From contig OZ020589.1 in assembly GCA_963971535.1 (NCBI GenBank), positions 87,495,796-87,559,795 of the forward strand: DNA of 64,000 bases, read 5' to 3'. Below, one piece after another: positions 21,943 to 32,293 of this stretch (its first letter is position 1; every line of letters begins with the position of its first letter). Both the position numbers and the translations under genes were made by a program. Under the pieces are notes generated by a model that saw only the letters and a program-made list of their open reading frames with translations, did not search any database and was not told the DNA's origin. This DNA comes from Notolepis coatsorum (taxonomy: Eukaryota > Chordata > Actinopteri > Aulopiformes > Paralepididae).

Positions 21943-22989
21943 TGTATAGTGTATCGTGCGGTTAAAGTTCTACAGTGACCAGCATCTCCAACGCTTTCTC
22001 GTATTAGCTAGAGTTCTTATCCAGGCTGGGCCGACCACATGGCGCTTTCACCCGAGGAGACCTAGACGAGAACCGTATGGACATGTACACTGGATTAATC
22101 TACCCGACGACTACATAGCCCTTTGCGGCTGGAATATATTTGCTTTGGTCCTGTGATTTATGGAGTGGATAATCGCCGACGCCTGCACGTGTTGGATTTA
22201 CCCCGAGAGGAGTCAAGTCGAGTCGGCGCTTCAGAGAGCCTGAGGCCGACTAGCTTTCTTCACTGTGGAGCTACAGTCTACAAGAGAACCAAGCTGTATT
22301 CGTCTGTGGATCAAGAGGCTACTGCACCGGCTTCTGTACCTGAAGTCTCCCTAGTCATCGTTGACCAGACGTTCTACTACCGACAGATCTTCTACCCTGC
22401 TGGCTTACAACCAGGGGGAACCCCTTCCAGTATCTCCCGCTATATTACTAGTGTACCATAGATATAATTCCCTAAGATTCAGGTTGTATAATTACCTCCT
22501 GCGTAACCAGAGAATGGACATTCGTTGTTGATTTGCCTACGCATATTCCTTTGCCTTACAAGTGCACTCAAAGAATAATGTAAAGTATCCTATGTACCTT
22601 TTGCTCCATTAAATACTTGATTATACCTTTGTTTGGAACCGATTTCATTGTGGGAAGTGTTCATCATATTCATATATCGTGTACTGTATGGCCAGTAATT
22701 AAAGTACATAAAGCGGTAGTGGTTTAATGATACCATACTTATCAATACAGTCAGGGAATTGTACCCCTCAGTTACATATAGCCTGCATATACACACAAAT
22801 GTGTTTCCCGGTTTCAATGGGTTAAATAAACGTTATTTTGAAAGCAAGCACTTTTGTCATCATTGTAGCAAAAAAGACAGGACCGGAAAAATCTTTATCG
22901 TATGTAGGGGTGCCCTGGAATATTTTATTGGACACAGGGGTGCCTTGGCAGCAGAAAGGTTGAGAACCCCTGCACTAAGGGACGTCTGT

Positions 22990-23847
22990 ATCAATCTGTA
23001 TTCACTCACACATTCACACACCGACGGCGGAGGCGACCATGCAAAGTGCCAACCTGCTCATCGGGAGCAGTTAGGGCAGTGTTTCTCAAAGTGGGGGGCG
23101 CGCCTCCCAGGGGGGGGGGGCGCAGAGGCATGACAGGGGGGGCCTTGAGATTTATATATATATAAATAAAAAAAAGATTATTACAGAAAATTATCACTAA
23201 AGTGCTATCTGTTGCAGCTGCACTGTTCTCCATGAAAATACCATTTCTCAAAATCTGAAAATCATTATTTAATAAAACACAGAAAAGGATCACCAAGTTA
23301 CTCTGGATAAAAAAAACCTTTACAGACAACATTGAGACAAAGCTTCCTGACACATCTCCATCCAAACTCTTGGAAGAACTCTTTGAAATCTCATCTGATA
23401 CCACCTAGAGAGCTAGTTTCAGAGTGTGGTGCTGAGTACCAAGTATCTCAGACTCATGGCCCACCAAGTATCTCATGATGCAGCAGTTAAGGTGTTGATA
23501 CCATTCAGCACCACATACAGTATCTGTGTGAAGCTGGCTTTTCATCCATGACAGCTCTGAAAACAAAATATAGGGCCAATTTGAAAGGTCACGATATTGG
23601 TGTTATTTCAATAAATTTAAACATGGCCCATTTCATTACTATTTTGTTGGGGCGAGGGGGGGGGGGCCCACAATATTTTGGTCCGCCAAAGGGGGGCCTG
23701 ACAGAAAAAGTTTGAGAAGCACTGAGTTAGGGGTTAAGTGTCTTGCTCAAGGACACTTCAACACGCTGCCCGGGAGGAGCGGGAATCTAACCGGGAACCT
23801 CCGAATTAGCAGACGACTGATCTACCTCCCGAGCCACTGTCGCCCCT
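22990..23847 (+). repeat. Dispersed teleost repeat, copy 2, split by a hAT
   Basis: The blocks TTCACTCACACATTCACACA, GTGCCAACCTGCTCATCGGG, GTGTCTTGCTCAAGGACACT, GGGAACCTCCGAATTAGCAG and CCTCCCGAGCCACTGTCGCC match copy 1 at 4892-5155. The copy is interrupted at 23077-23724. Its left part is truncated relative to copy 1. Confidence 0.8.
23077..23724 (+). mobile_element. hAT element inside the dispersed repeat
   Basis: Ends CAGTGTTTCTCAAAGTGG and AGTTTGAGAAGCACTG, with AGTTAGGG at 23069-23076 and 23725-23732 (perfect 8 bp). Removing the element and one duplication restores the repeat consensus. From about 23340 it keeps a badly broken hAT transposase C-terminus (blocks SPSKLLEELFEISSDTT and FIHDSSENKI in shifting frames), parallel to 19302-19522. 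The G-rich subterminal tracts are typical of this group. Confidence 0.92.
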
Positions 23848-23962
23848 GTGTGTGTTCATGTATATGTGAGGAAATGTGTGTGTGTTTGTGTGTTTGTGCA
23901 TGCGTGCATGAGCATGCATATACGTGTGTCCATGTGCACGTCCATTTTCATCTGTGTACATG

Positions 23963-24724
<762 letters not shown>

Positions 24725-25278
24725 TTAACACATTCCCGGCCAACCACGGACATGTCCGTGTTTCGGATCCAACGGTTGAGGGCCAACCACGGACATGTCC
24801 GTGGCAAGGTTGTTTTGGCTTTTATTCCATTTTAATAACCTACTCAATGTCACCGAGCGGCACTGCAGAATTACCCTACTCTTGGAATTCGGAAAAGTGC
24901 ATTACCGGCCAGATCCTCGTTGGGGCGCTGTCTCGATAATGCAGTGTTCCCTGTGGCAGAACAGTTTTTTTTTTTTTTTTTTTTTATCTTGAATGGACTT
25001 TCCTGTTAGGCTGAATCTATGCGTGTAGCATGGAATACGTTTTGGGAGCTGAATTCAGTGTGCAGTAAAGGAATATAGCATCAGCCAATGGACATATGGA
25101 TCTACCAGATGGCGATTGATAACTGGGAAATCCTTTTTGCAGTCCAACCGGCCCACGGTAAGAACTTTTTCACGTAAATTACAGCCCAATCGGGCCTTGC
25201 TTTGATAGCCATCCACCCGGTCAGCGAATACGGCTACTAAGGCTAATGCCTTATTTGGTAATCAATAATCAGAAACGA
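24725..25278 (+). mobile_element. piggyBac-type element, right part missing
   Basis: Left end TTAACACATTCCCGGCC with two perfect 16-bp dyads. The body matches the element at 10130-11080 (inverted) and the fragment at 7020-7175. The exon-like stretch from 25088 (MDIWIYQMAIDNWEILFAV, then QPAHG) ends at ACGGTAAGAAC near 25157. Sequence similarity to its relatives stops near 25278 and no right end is seen. Confidence 0.8.
24745..24804 (+). promoter_or_regulatory. Paired 16-bp palindromes behind the piggyBac end
   Basis: CACGGACATGTCCGTG occurs at 24745-24760 and again at 24788-24803. Each copy is a perfect palindrome; the two are 43 bp apart, and the first starts 20 bp from the TTAA. In piggyBac-family elements subterminal repeats bind the transposase, so these are likely transposase sites. 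The same layout with different dyad sequences is seen in at least five other elements in this window. Confidence 0.6.
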
Positions 25279-25486
25279 CAAGTTTGGAGAATATACTAGT
25301 GTAGAGATACACCAGCCTCAGGGTACCTCCAAGCCATGTACACCTCCAAACCAACAGGAAATAAATGTGGGTCCTTATGTTGTCAAGTTGAAAGGATCTA
25401 TAATGAAGTGAATGGACTGAAAGAAGGTCAGGTTTGGGAGACAAAGTAACTTCTTAAAGCACAATAAACCTTTTATCTTATCATTA

Positions 25487-25903
25487 GAGTCTAATGCCCT
25501 GTCTAAACATAACATAATATGCATTACATTCTAGACAGTCTAATATGCTGTCTAAACATAATATACATTATATTCTAGAGTCTAATATGCTGTCTAAACA
25601 TAAAACAAATATACATTACATTCTAGAGTCGAATATGCTGTCTAAACATAATACAATATACATTACATTCTAGAGTCTAATATGCTATCTAAACATAATA
25701 CAATATACATTACATTCTAGAGTCTAATATGCTATCTAAACATAATACAATATACATTACATTCTAGTCTAATATGCTGTCTAAACATAATACAATATAC
25801 ATTACATTCTAGAGTCTAATATGCTGTCTAAACATAATATAATATACATTACATTCTAGAGTCTAATATGCTGTCTAAACATAATAGAATATACATTACA
25901 TTC
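25487..25903. repeat. About 47-bp AT-rich tandem repeat, about 9 copies
   Basis: The unit is TCTAATATGCTGTCTAAACA + TAATACAATATACATTACAT + TCTAGAG with point differences and small indels between copies. It is a minisatellite with no coding content. Confidence 0.95.
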
Positions 25904-26048
25904 CCATGAAGCGTGAAGTGTCTGTTGACCCATGGGGAGAGCTAGCTTGCGTAGCGTTCCATGGATCTGTCACGCTGTCATGTGAGAGGGATGAATGCCT
26001 CTTGCTCTCACTGAAAGCAATAAGAGCTGCATTAAAATGACCTTTGTA

Positions 26049-26515
26049 AGGGCGGCTGGGTGGCACAGCGGACTAAGCGCTTGTCACCAACGCGAGACAC
26101 TGGTATCGAATCCGGCTGTCAGCGTTGCCTCCGGCTTGGCCGGCCGTCATACTGGCTCAATTGGCAGAGTCAGCGGGAGGGAAGCTGGTGGGTGGGTCCG
26201 GGTCGTTGTAAACAGCGACTGCTACAGTTCGGTCGGGGCGCCTGCACAGCGAGGGAAGGATCTGGAGGGAGGTAGTGTGACCTTCCACACATTACACTCT
26301 CCCAGTGAGAGTCCGCGCTGCCAGGTGAAAAGAAGTGGTGGGCTGGGTACAGATGTGTCGGAGGAAGCATGTAATAGTCTCCGCCCTCCCAGACCGACGG
26401 TAGGGGGTAGAGTGCGCAACGACCAGGAAGGGGATTGGGAATTGGCATAACGACTAACATTGGGAGGGGAGAAAAACGGAAAAAGGAGGAAAAAGATTTA
26501 AAAAAAAATATATAT
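26049..26515 (+). mobile_element. tRNA-headed SINE, copy 2, complete
   Basis: The head GGCGGCTGGGTGGCACAGCG holds box A (TGGCACAGCGG) and GGTATCGAATCCGG fits box B. The body matches the other two copies and the tail is AAAAGATTTAAAAAAAATAT. The flanks ATGACCTTTGTA (26037-26048) and ATGACCTTGTA (26516-26526) are the target duplication with one slipped T. It is 467 bp. It shows no sign of being a true tRNA. Confidence 0.9.
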
Positions 26516-26605
26516 ATGACCTTGTATGATAAAAAAGGTGTCTTGTATTTCAGTTGTAGAGATTATAAAAAATCGATTGATAAACATAGTACCTAAACCT
26601 GTCTT

Positions 26606-27560
26606 TTAACACTTTAATCGCCGAAGACACTGTGCAGCGTCTTTCCCCGCCATGCTTATTCTGCCGAAGACGCTGGACAGCGTCTTTGATATCAATATTT
26701 CAAAAATCTGTGATCGAAATCATATTTCTCCCCCGGAGACATTATATGTACTGGTGAGCCCCTCTCAATTCTCCAACGGTTCAAGAGCGCCATCTGGTGG
26801 CCGATCGGCCGCTCGCCCAAACAGGAAGTGATGCGGATGAAGTGGTGCTCACCCATTTCGTCCGGGCACTCGCTATCATTAGCAGGACTCCATCTTGACA
26901 CAATGGATGTCGATCGGTTACCAATAACTGGATAAACAACATGATTTGGACGTATATACTATTATACAACCTGGAAATGGATCGGATATTTTGACATCCC
27001 ATAATAGAAAAATGTCTGTTCCACGCTCATCGCCCAACGGCGCGAGGAAGCTACGGTGAGTTTCAGCGTTATTTTTTAATGTCTTCGATACTAACTGCTC
27101 TAATGATCATATCACCCACACTAGATGAATGATATAACGTTGCCCACGGAATTATAAACGACCCCCCCCCCATCCGGTCAACATCAGATCATACGTAGTA
27201 ACTCCTAAAAGCACGTCCAGTTGAAATTTTTTATCTCGCACAGATTCCTACCAAACTGTATTTGATCATCAATATCATGCATTTAGGGCTATAAATCAAG
27301 TTCTGGAGAAAGCTGCAGAAAACGATAAAAACATACTTATACTTTAGACCGTATTTTAGTATGAATATGTGAATGAAAAAGTATAACGTTGCTACACCCT
27401 GAACAATAGATATAGGATGTTGAATGGGCTATAGTAATGTCAATTTAGCAATACAATTTAAAAAGTTATAGCCCTGCAAAGAAGGGGAACTTCTCCATGT
27501 TAAATAGGGCTGGCGAGGGATGGTAAATTATGAATTTAACCCCGGCGATCAAAGTGTTAA
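26606..27560 (+). mobile_element. piggyBac-type non-autonomous element
   Basis: TTAA at 26606-26609 and 27557-27560; ends TTAACACTTTAATCGCCG and CCGGCGATCAAAGTGTTAA. The subterminal dyads AAGACACTGTGCAGCGTCTT (26624-26643) and AAGACGCTGGACAGCGTCTT (26667-26686) are 43 bp apart. The dyad core matches that of the transposase-bearing element at 59622 (ACGCTTTACAGCGT), so this one is probably mobilised by that family. The body is close to the element at 17427; poly-C at 27162-27171. 955 bp. Confidence 0.92.
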
Positions 27561-27796
27561 TTTAACACAAAAATAGCAAAACCCCTCCAACAAGAAGCTG
27601 TGTTTACTTAGCAACTGAAAAGTAAAACAGCGCAAATGACCCCGGGCCATGAGACTCCTGCACTGTGCGACAGCGCCTGTGGAAGACGTCAGTGGTCCCA
27701 GTGCGCTCAGCTCACCGCGGACTGAAGTGCCCCCCCCCCCCCCCCCCTCGTCATACTGTGCGCTGACATTTTAAGAGGGGACGACGACTGCGCACC

Positions 27797-27931
27797 ATGA
27801 ATTTTAGATACCTCCCCCTCTGTGCTGCCTTAACCTGCTGCCTAATAAGCAGCTCTGTGGTCAGCACCAGGCTCCAGCATAGACACCTGGGAAATGTGCT
27901 GAGCTTGTGCACTAACACACACACACACAAT
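27797..27931 (+). CDS. Candidate first exon of a secreted protein (host)
   Basis: The ATG at 27797 in GCACCATGAATT opens a frame MNFRYLPLCAALTCCLISSS, then VVSTRLQHRHLGNVLSLC, before it runs into (CA)n repeats. Residues 5-20 form a hydrophobic core and VVST-R is a plausible signal-peptidase site, so a secreted or hormone-like precursor is possible. Upstream are an AGACGTCAG element (27684-27692), GC-rich sequence, a poly-C run at 27729-27747 and ATTTTAAGAGG. No strong donor site follows, the rest of the gene is not found, and I recognise no family. It lies in one of the few gaps between transposons. The end given is arbitrary and marks the start of the CA tract. Confidence 0.25.
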
Positions 27932-28239
27932 TGTGTGGATGGATATACTACACACACGCATATACACACACATAATCACAAACACACACACAAACAGACA
28001 AACAAGCCAAACCGGCCAGCACATACTGTATATTAAATACATATACAGTATATATACATACAGTAGGGGTGCACCGATGTATCGGTCGGGTATCGGTATC
28101 GGCCGATAAGTGCCTTGTTGACTGCAATCGGCCTATCGGCCCGATAAGCTCGAATGTGCCGATGGCAGTAGCCGATAAATATCCATCAATTTGTGTAGCG
28201 TCAAAAGGCAAAAAAAGTTCAGTCGCGACTTGCACAACG

Positions 28240-28460
28240 CCGCCCCCGGCCCACACACACAAGCTACTGCATCAAAGTTACTACTTAACAAAGGCATTCG
28301 TTTTGTGGCATTAACGTTATATAGTTAGTGGTACACGTTCAATAACATCAGCATATTATTTACCCGAACATAGCATGTAGCAAGCATTACTGTTCATACA
28401 GCTCAGTTCCTTCCGTTGCTCATAGAGCCCTGAGTTGTACCCAATCCATTCTGCAATCTG
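28240..28460 (+). repeat. Tandem-duplicated block, left copy
   Basis: From CGCCGCCCCCGGCCCACACA through CCATTCTGCAATCTGTTAA the sequence is nearly identical to 31453-31680; the following part (AAAGTTTTCAATCAGACAAA ... GCTACGGTAAG) is at 31289-31421 and 31682-31815. So one unit of about 390 bp was duplicated in tandem inside the hAT. The left copy was then split by the piggyBac at its TTAA. Confidence 0.85.
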
Positions 28461-29289
28461 TTAACACTTTGAGCGCCACTCACGGCTAATCTCGGGTTTA
28501 CGATAGTGACGTTGAAAGCCACGTCACGGCTTTTCTCGGAATTCTTTATTTTCTTTTAGCGATCTGAAATCATATTGCATCACCCGAGCCTACCGTTGGA
28601 AATCCAGGGGCCGCCGGCGATCAGATGTGAAAAAAGCGCCCCCTATCGTCTCCCAGATGGTAAATCACCCTTTTGGAATGGACTCAATGAAAATGGATGG
28701 GGGGGGAAAAAATATTCCAGTCCACATTTTCCAGTCCACTGATGCAGCCGGAGTTACCAGAGTTCATTCTGGAGCCTCTGAGCCGCGGCGAGCATGGGTT
28801 GGGTTATACTGTACACACGTTGGATCAATATACTTATCGATTTTTTCGAATGGTGATCAAGAATTGGAATATACCATTTGGATACCATCTGATGTCAGGT
28901 AAGGAATCTATGTTATCAGTGTTAGGATAATCAGACTCGTTTTCACAGAGATATAAGCTTTTTTGTGATATGTGCTCTAGCTGTTTCACTGTAAAAATCC
29001 ATGAGGAAATGAAAGCAGCTATTATCAGCGTGCGGCTCGAACGTGCGTGCGTGCAGATATACTATTGATCATCTAGCGTTTATTTGAAAACGATTCATAA
29101 ATAGGCCGACAAATATCAACATTCTGGAATATTCCAGTAAAAGGCGATTATCATAGAATAGGTTGTTTTTCACCTGAAAACGGGTGCTTTTCAAAATGCT
29201 CTCAAACGGAAATGAAGTGATAAACCAATCTGCCTTGACAACACTGACTGGAAAATGATTCTTTGATAAGCGACGGGCAGATTAGACAC

Positions 29290-29324
<35 letters not shown>

Positions 29325-29398
29325 TTTATTTGTATAGCACTTTTCATACAGAGGTTGCAGTTCAAAGTGCTTCACAACAGTAAAAAATACAGGCATAA

Positions 29399-29761
29399 GG
29401 CCTAACAAAATTAATAGTTTGTTTCAGGTTGCCGACCGACCCTGCCGATTTAGGTGCGACCCAATATATTTTATGAGTTTTTAGAAAAAATTATAAAAAA
29501 AAAAAAAAAAAAAACGTTTTTTTTTTTTTTAATAAAGTTTCATAGAAATCTTAGTCAAACATTTAGTATTATGGATATTAAACATGCTGGCAGAGTACAT
29601 GCATCCATGTTGTTGTGAACATTTTAATTAAATAAAGAAATTCCCTATCCATAGTCGCCGTGGGAAAGAATAAAATAAAAAAATAAAATAAAATAAATTC
29701 CCTACCTACCCATGGCCAAACTGACAACCAACCTGAAACCAACTATTAATTTTGTTAGGCC
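29399..29761. mobile_element. GGCCTAA-ended MITE, copy 1 (Harbinger-like?)
   Basis: The arms GGCCTAACAAAATTAATAG and CTATTAATTTTGTTAGGCC are inverted over more than 30 bp, continuing into TTTCAGGTTG / CAACCTGAAA. The body GCCGACCGACCCTGCCGATT recurs in the copy at 54835-55637. The flanking 3-mers TAA and CAA hint at a 3-bp duplication as in PIF/Harbinger, but this copy alone does not prove it. Confidence 0.7.
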
Positions 29762-30216
29762 CAAGCGAGCATAAAAAGATAGACAGGTAGAATCACAGTG
29801 TTTCACATTAGGATCTAGCATCCCAATAGGCTCTCCGCTTACAGTTTTCAGTAACACAAATAGTAAAAATAGTTTAAAATGATTCAGTTTAAAAATAGTA
29901 AAATAAAAATAAAATAAAATAAAATAAAAATTATAAAATAGAACGGACATAAAAAATACAGGCATGAGCGAGCATAGCAAGATATGGCAAGTGACAACAA
30001 TGCATAAAGTTTACAGACAATCCATGCTGATTGATCTGCCATAAGCAAGTGAAAGTTTACAGACAATCCATGCCGATTGATCTGCCATAAGCAAGTGAAG
30101 ATTACAGTCTGTTCTAACAAACCAAACTGCCATGTATTAAAGTTTACAGACAATCCATGCTGATTGATCTGCCATAAGCATAAGATTACAGTCTGTTCTA
30201 ACAAACCAAACTGCTA

Positions 30217-30476
30217 CAGCCAGGACACAGTTAACCTGGTTCTACTAACAGCCAGGACACAGTTAACCTGGTTCTACTACAGCCAGGACACAGTTAACCT
30301 GGTTCTACAACAGCCAGGACACAGTTAACCTGGTTCTACTACAGCCAGGACACAGTTAACCTGGTTCTACAATGCTACAGCCAGGACACAGTTAACCTGG
30401 TTCTACTAACAGCCAGGACACAGTTAACCTGGTTCTACTACAGCCAGGACACAGTTAACCTGGTTCTACTAACAGC
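30217..30476. repeat. About 31-bp tandem repeat, about 9 copies
   Basis: The unit is CAGCCAGGACACAGTTAACC + TGGTTCTACTA with small length changes. Just upstream, 30006-30190 holds three looser copies of ACAGACAATCCATGCTGATT + GATCTGCCATAAGCA. Both lie in the L2 3' UTR. Confidence 0.93.
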
Positions 30477-30788
30477 ATAGTGTTTCACATTAGGATCTAG
30501 CATCCTAATAGGCTCTCTATTCAGTAATTAAAAAGTGCACTAACCGACGGACATAAAAAAAATAAATAAAATAAAATAAAAATACAGGCATGAGCGAGCA
30601 TAGCAAATAATAAGAATAGTTTAAAATGATTCATTTTAAAAATAGTCATCAGTAAGAAGTAAAAAGTGCAATAACCGACACATGAATTTGATAGGCAGTG
30701 TAAAAGAGTAGGCAGGGTAAGAATAAATACAAGTTGTGTCAGGATATCCTGATGTGTCCTCTTGCCACTAGGTGGTAGCAGATATCTA

Positions 30789-31178
30789 TCAGTGAAATGC
30801 CTGAGCAAAGAGATAGGTTTTAAGCTGTCTTTTAAAGATGTCTAGCGAGTTGGCTTCCCTGATGTTTTGGGGTAGTTTGTTCCATAGTTTTGGGGCATAG
30901 TTGATAAAGGCTGCATTACCGATCCTCTTTTGACTGCTTCTGGGAGCCTCTAGTAGTCCAGCAGCTGATGATCGCAGTGTTCTTGCTGGTGTGTAATTTA
31001 TTAGAGTGTTGGCGATGTAGCTAGGTCCCTGTCCATTTAGAGCTTTGTATGTAAGGAGAAGGACCTTAAAGTCAATTCTAAATGTTACAGGAAGCCAGTG
31101 TAAAGCGGCTAAGACTGGACTAATGTGCTCTCTCCTTTTGGTTCTAGTTAGCAGTCGGGCTGCAGAGTTTTGGCCATA
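30789..31178 (-). pseudogene. L2-type LINE ORF2, C-terminal fragment
   Basis: The translation includes NSAARLLTRTKRREHISPVL, AALHWLPVTFRIDFKVLLLT, YKALNGQGPSYIANTL, then APKLWNKLPQNIREANSL and DIFKRQLKTYLFAQAF before the stop. This is the conserved end of the L2/CR1-type ORF2 protein after the reverse transcriptase domain. The fragment is open but starts in mid-protein because the LINE is 5'-truncated at 31178. The upstream codons in the same frame belong to the piggyBac host element. Confidence 0.88.
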
Positions 31179-32293
31179 ACATAGCCATAATTTAAAACAT
31201 AGATTAGGCGATATTAACGTTAACATTGACGCCGATGGTGGCATTCAAGGGACTAAATGTGAATTAACCCACGGCACTCAAAGTGTTAATACAGTTTTCA
31301 ATCAGACAAATGTATAGAAAGGCTTTGTTTTATTATAACATTTGTTGCAGTAAAATCATTATGCCTCGTTTGGTCATCCTGTGGAGCGCTGGTCAGCGGG
31401 GAGCTAACGTATTAGCTACGGTAAGCTTGTTGTGGTTCTCGCAAGCAGATCAACGCCGCCCCCGGCCCACACACACAAGCTACTGCATCAAAGTTACTAC
31501 TTAACAAAGGCATTCGTTTGGGGCATTAACGTTATATAGTTAGTGGTACACGTTCAATAACATCAGCATATTATTTACCCGAACATAGCATGTAGCAAGC
31601 ATTACTGTTCATACTAGCTCAGTTCCTTCCGTTGCTCATAGAGCCCTGAGTTGTACCCAATCCATTCTGCAATCTGTTAATAAAGTTTTCAATCAGACAA
31701 ATGTATAGAAAGGCTTTGTTTTATTATAACATTCGTTGCAGTAAAATCATTATGCCTCGTTTGGTCATCCTGTGGAGCGCTGGTCAGCGGGCAGCTAACG
31801 TAATAGCTACGGTAAGTAGAAAATGAATAAACGCTTGCCGATTGGTGGTAAGAACAGCAGGAGGTGGGTGCTAGCGGTGTGACGTAATTGGCCAAATCGA
31901 CTGTCAATCAAAATTGTTCTATTGCATTGGTTGAGAGCTCTGGTTGAGACAATAGTATCCAGCTGCAGGCCGGCGGACCATACTGGGAGAGGGATAGTGC
32001 TACATGGTATGGTGGAATTTATACCATAAACATATTTCTTGATGTTTCCTTTTTTTAAGTAAGTAAAGAGGCCTACAAATACAAACATACACCTACAAAT
32101 ATACAGTAGGTTCATTAAAAAAATTATAATAATTACAAAAAAATATATATATATTACAAAAAAAAAATAGAAAAAAGAATTACAAATATTTTTTTTGCCA
32201 CAAATATCGGTATCGGCCGATTGTGTTAGTTGAACAATCGGTATCGGTGGCAAATTTTCATATCGGTGCATCCCTAACATACAGTATATAAAT

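Larger units (their letters stand above)
20114..22776 (+). mobile_element. Solo LTR, split by a hAT
   Basis: The segment starts TGTTACAAAGG and ends CAGTTACA, that is TG...CA, and is flanked by the 5-bp repeat TATAG at 20109-20113 and 22777-22781. A TATA box (TATAAATA, 20401-20408) sits in a GC-richer zone, as in an LTR promoter. Without the nested hAT (20644-21942 plus duplication) the LTR would be about 1.36 kb. No internal gag-pol sequence, primer site or second LTR is present, hence solo. The orientation is inferred from the TATA box. Gypsy or BEL type cannot be decided. Confidence 0.65.
29293..31178 (-). mobile_element. 5'-truncated L2-type LINE
   Basis: On the minus strand it has the C-terminal part of the reverse-transcriptase ORF (31178-30789), a long 3' UTR and a (TTA)n tail at 29293-29321. 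It is flanked by ACATA at 29288-29292 and 31179-31183. The relative at 45340-45370 reads GATTAGACACATAGCCATAA without interruption and thus shows the empty site. The 3' UTR contains a MITE (29399-29761) and tandem repeats (30000-30476). Confidence 0.88.
28461..31289 (+). mobile_element. piggyBac-type element carrying an L2 LINE
   Basis: TTAA at 28461-28464 and 31286-31289; ends TTAACACTTTGAGCGCC and CGGCACTCAAAGTGTTAA. The subterminal direct repeat CACGGCTAATCTCGG (28481) / CACGGCTTTTCTCGG (28525) is 44 bp apart but less palindromic than in the others. Exon-like MVIKNWNIPFGYHLMSG ends at AGGTAAGG near 28901. The target is reconstructed by the undamaged tandem copy at 31680, whose CTGTTAATAAAG has a single TTAA. 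The L2 insertion makes up 1.9 kb of the length. Confidence 0.92.
28064..32276. mobile_element. hAT-type element with perfect target duplication, containing a piggyBac and an L2
   Basis: Ends TAGGGGTGCACCGATGTATC and CATATCGGTGCATCCCTA; ACATACAG at 28056-28063 and 32277-32284. The subterminal zones are rich in GGTATCGGCCGAT. The interior contains a tandem duplication of about 400 bp whose left copy was hit by the piggyBac element at 28461-31289, itself hit by the L2 at 29293-31178. Without these the element would be about 1.4 kb. No transposase is visible. Confidence 0.92.

Noticed and set aside
22170..22450. Host exon in the region after the nested hAT
   Set aside because: It lies between the LTR limits defined by TATAG and has no conserved motif.
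22123..22461. 112-residue open frame inside the LTR
   Set aside because: No recognisable gag, env or other domain; LTRs often contain chance frames.
20114..22776. Full-length LTR retrotransposon or endogenous retrovirus
   Set aside because: No primer-binding site, gag-pol or second LTR; only one TG...CA unit with one pair of 5-bp flanks, so a solo LTR is the most I can support.
26049..26120. tRNA gene at the SINE head
   Set aside because: Box A and B-like motifs are present but no full cloverleaf forms, and three dispersed copies share a 400-bp body with target duplications: it is a SINE.
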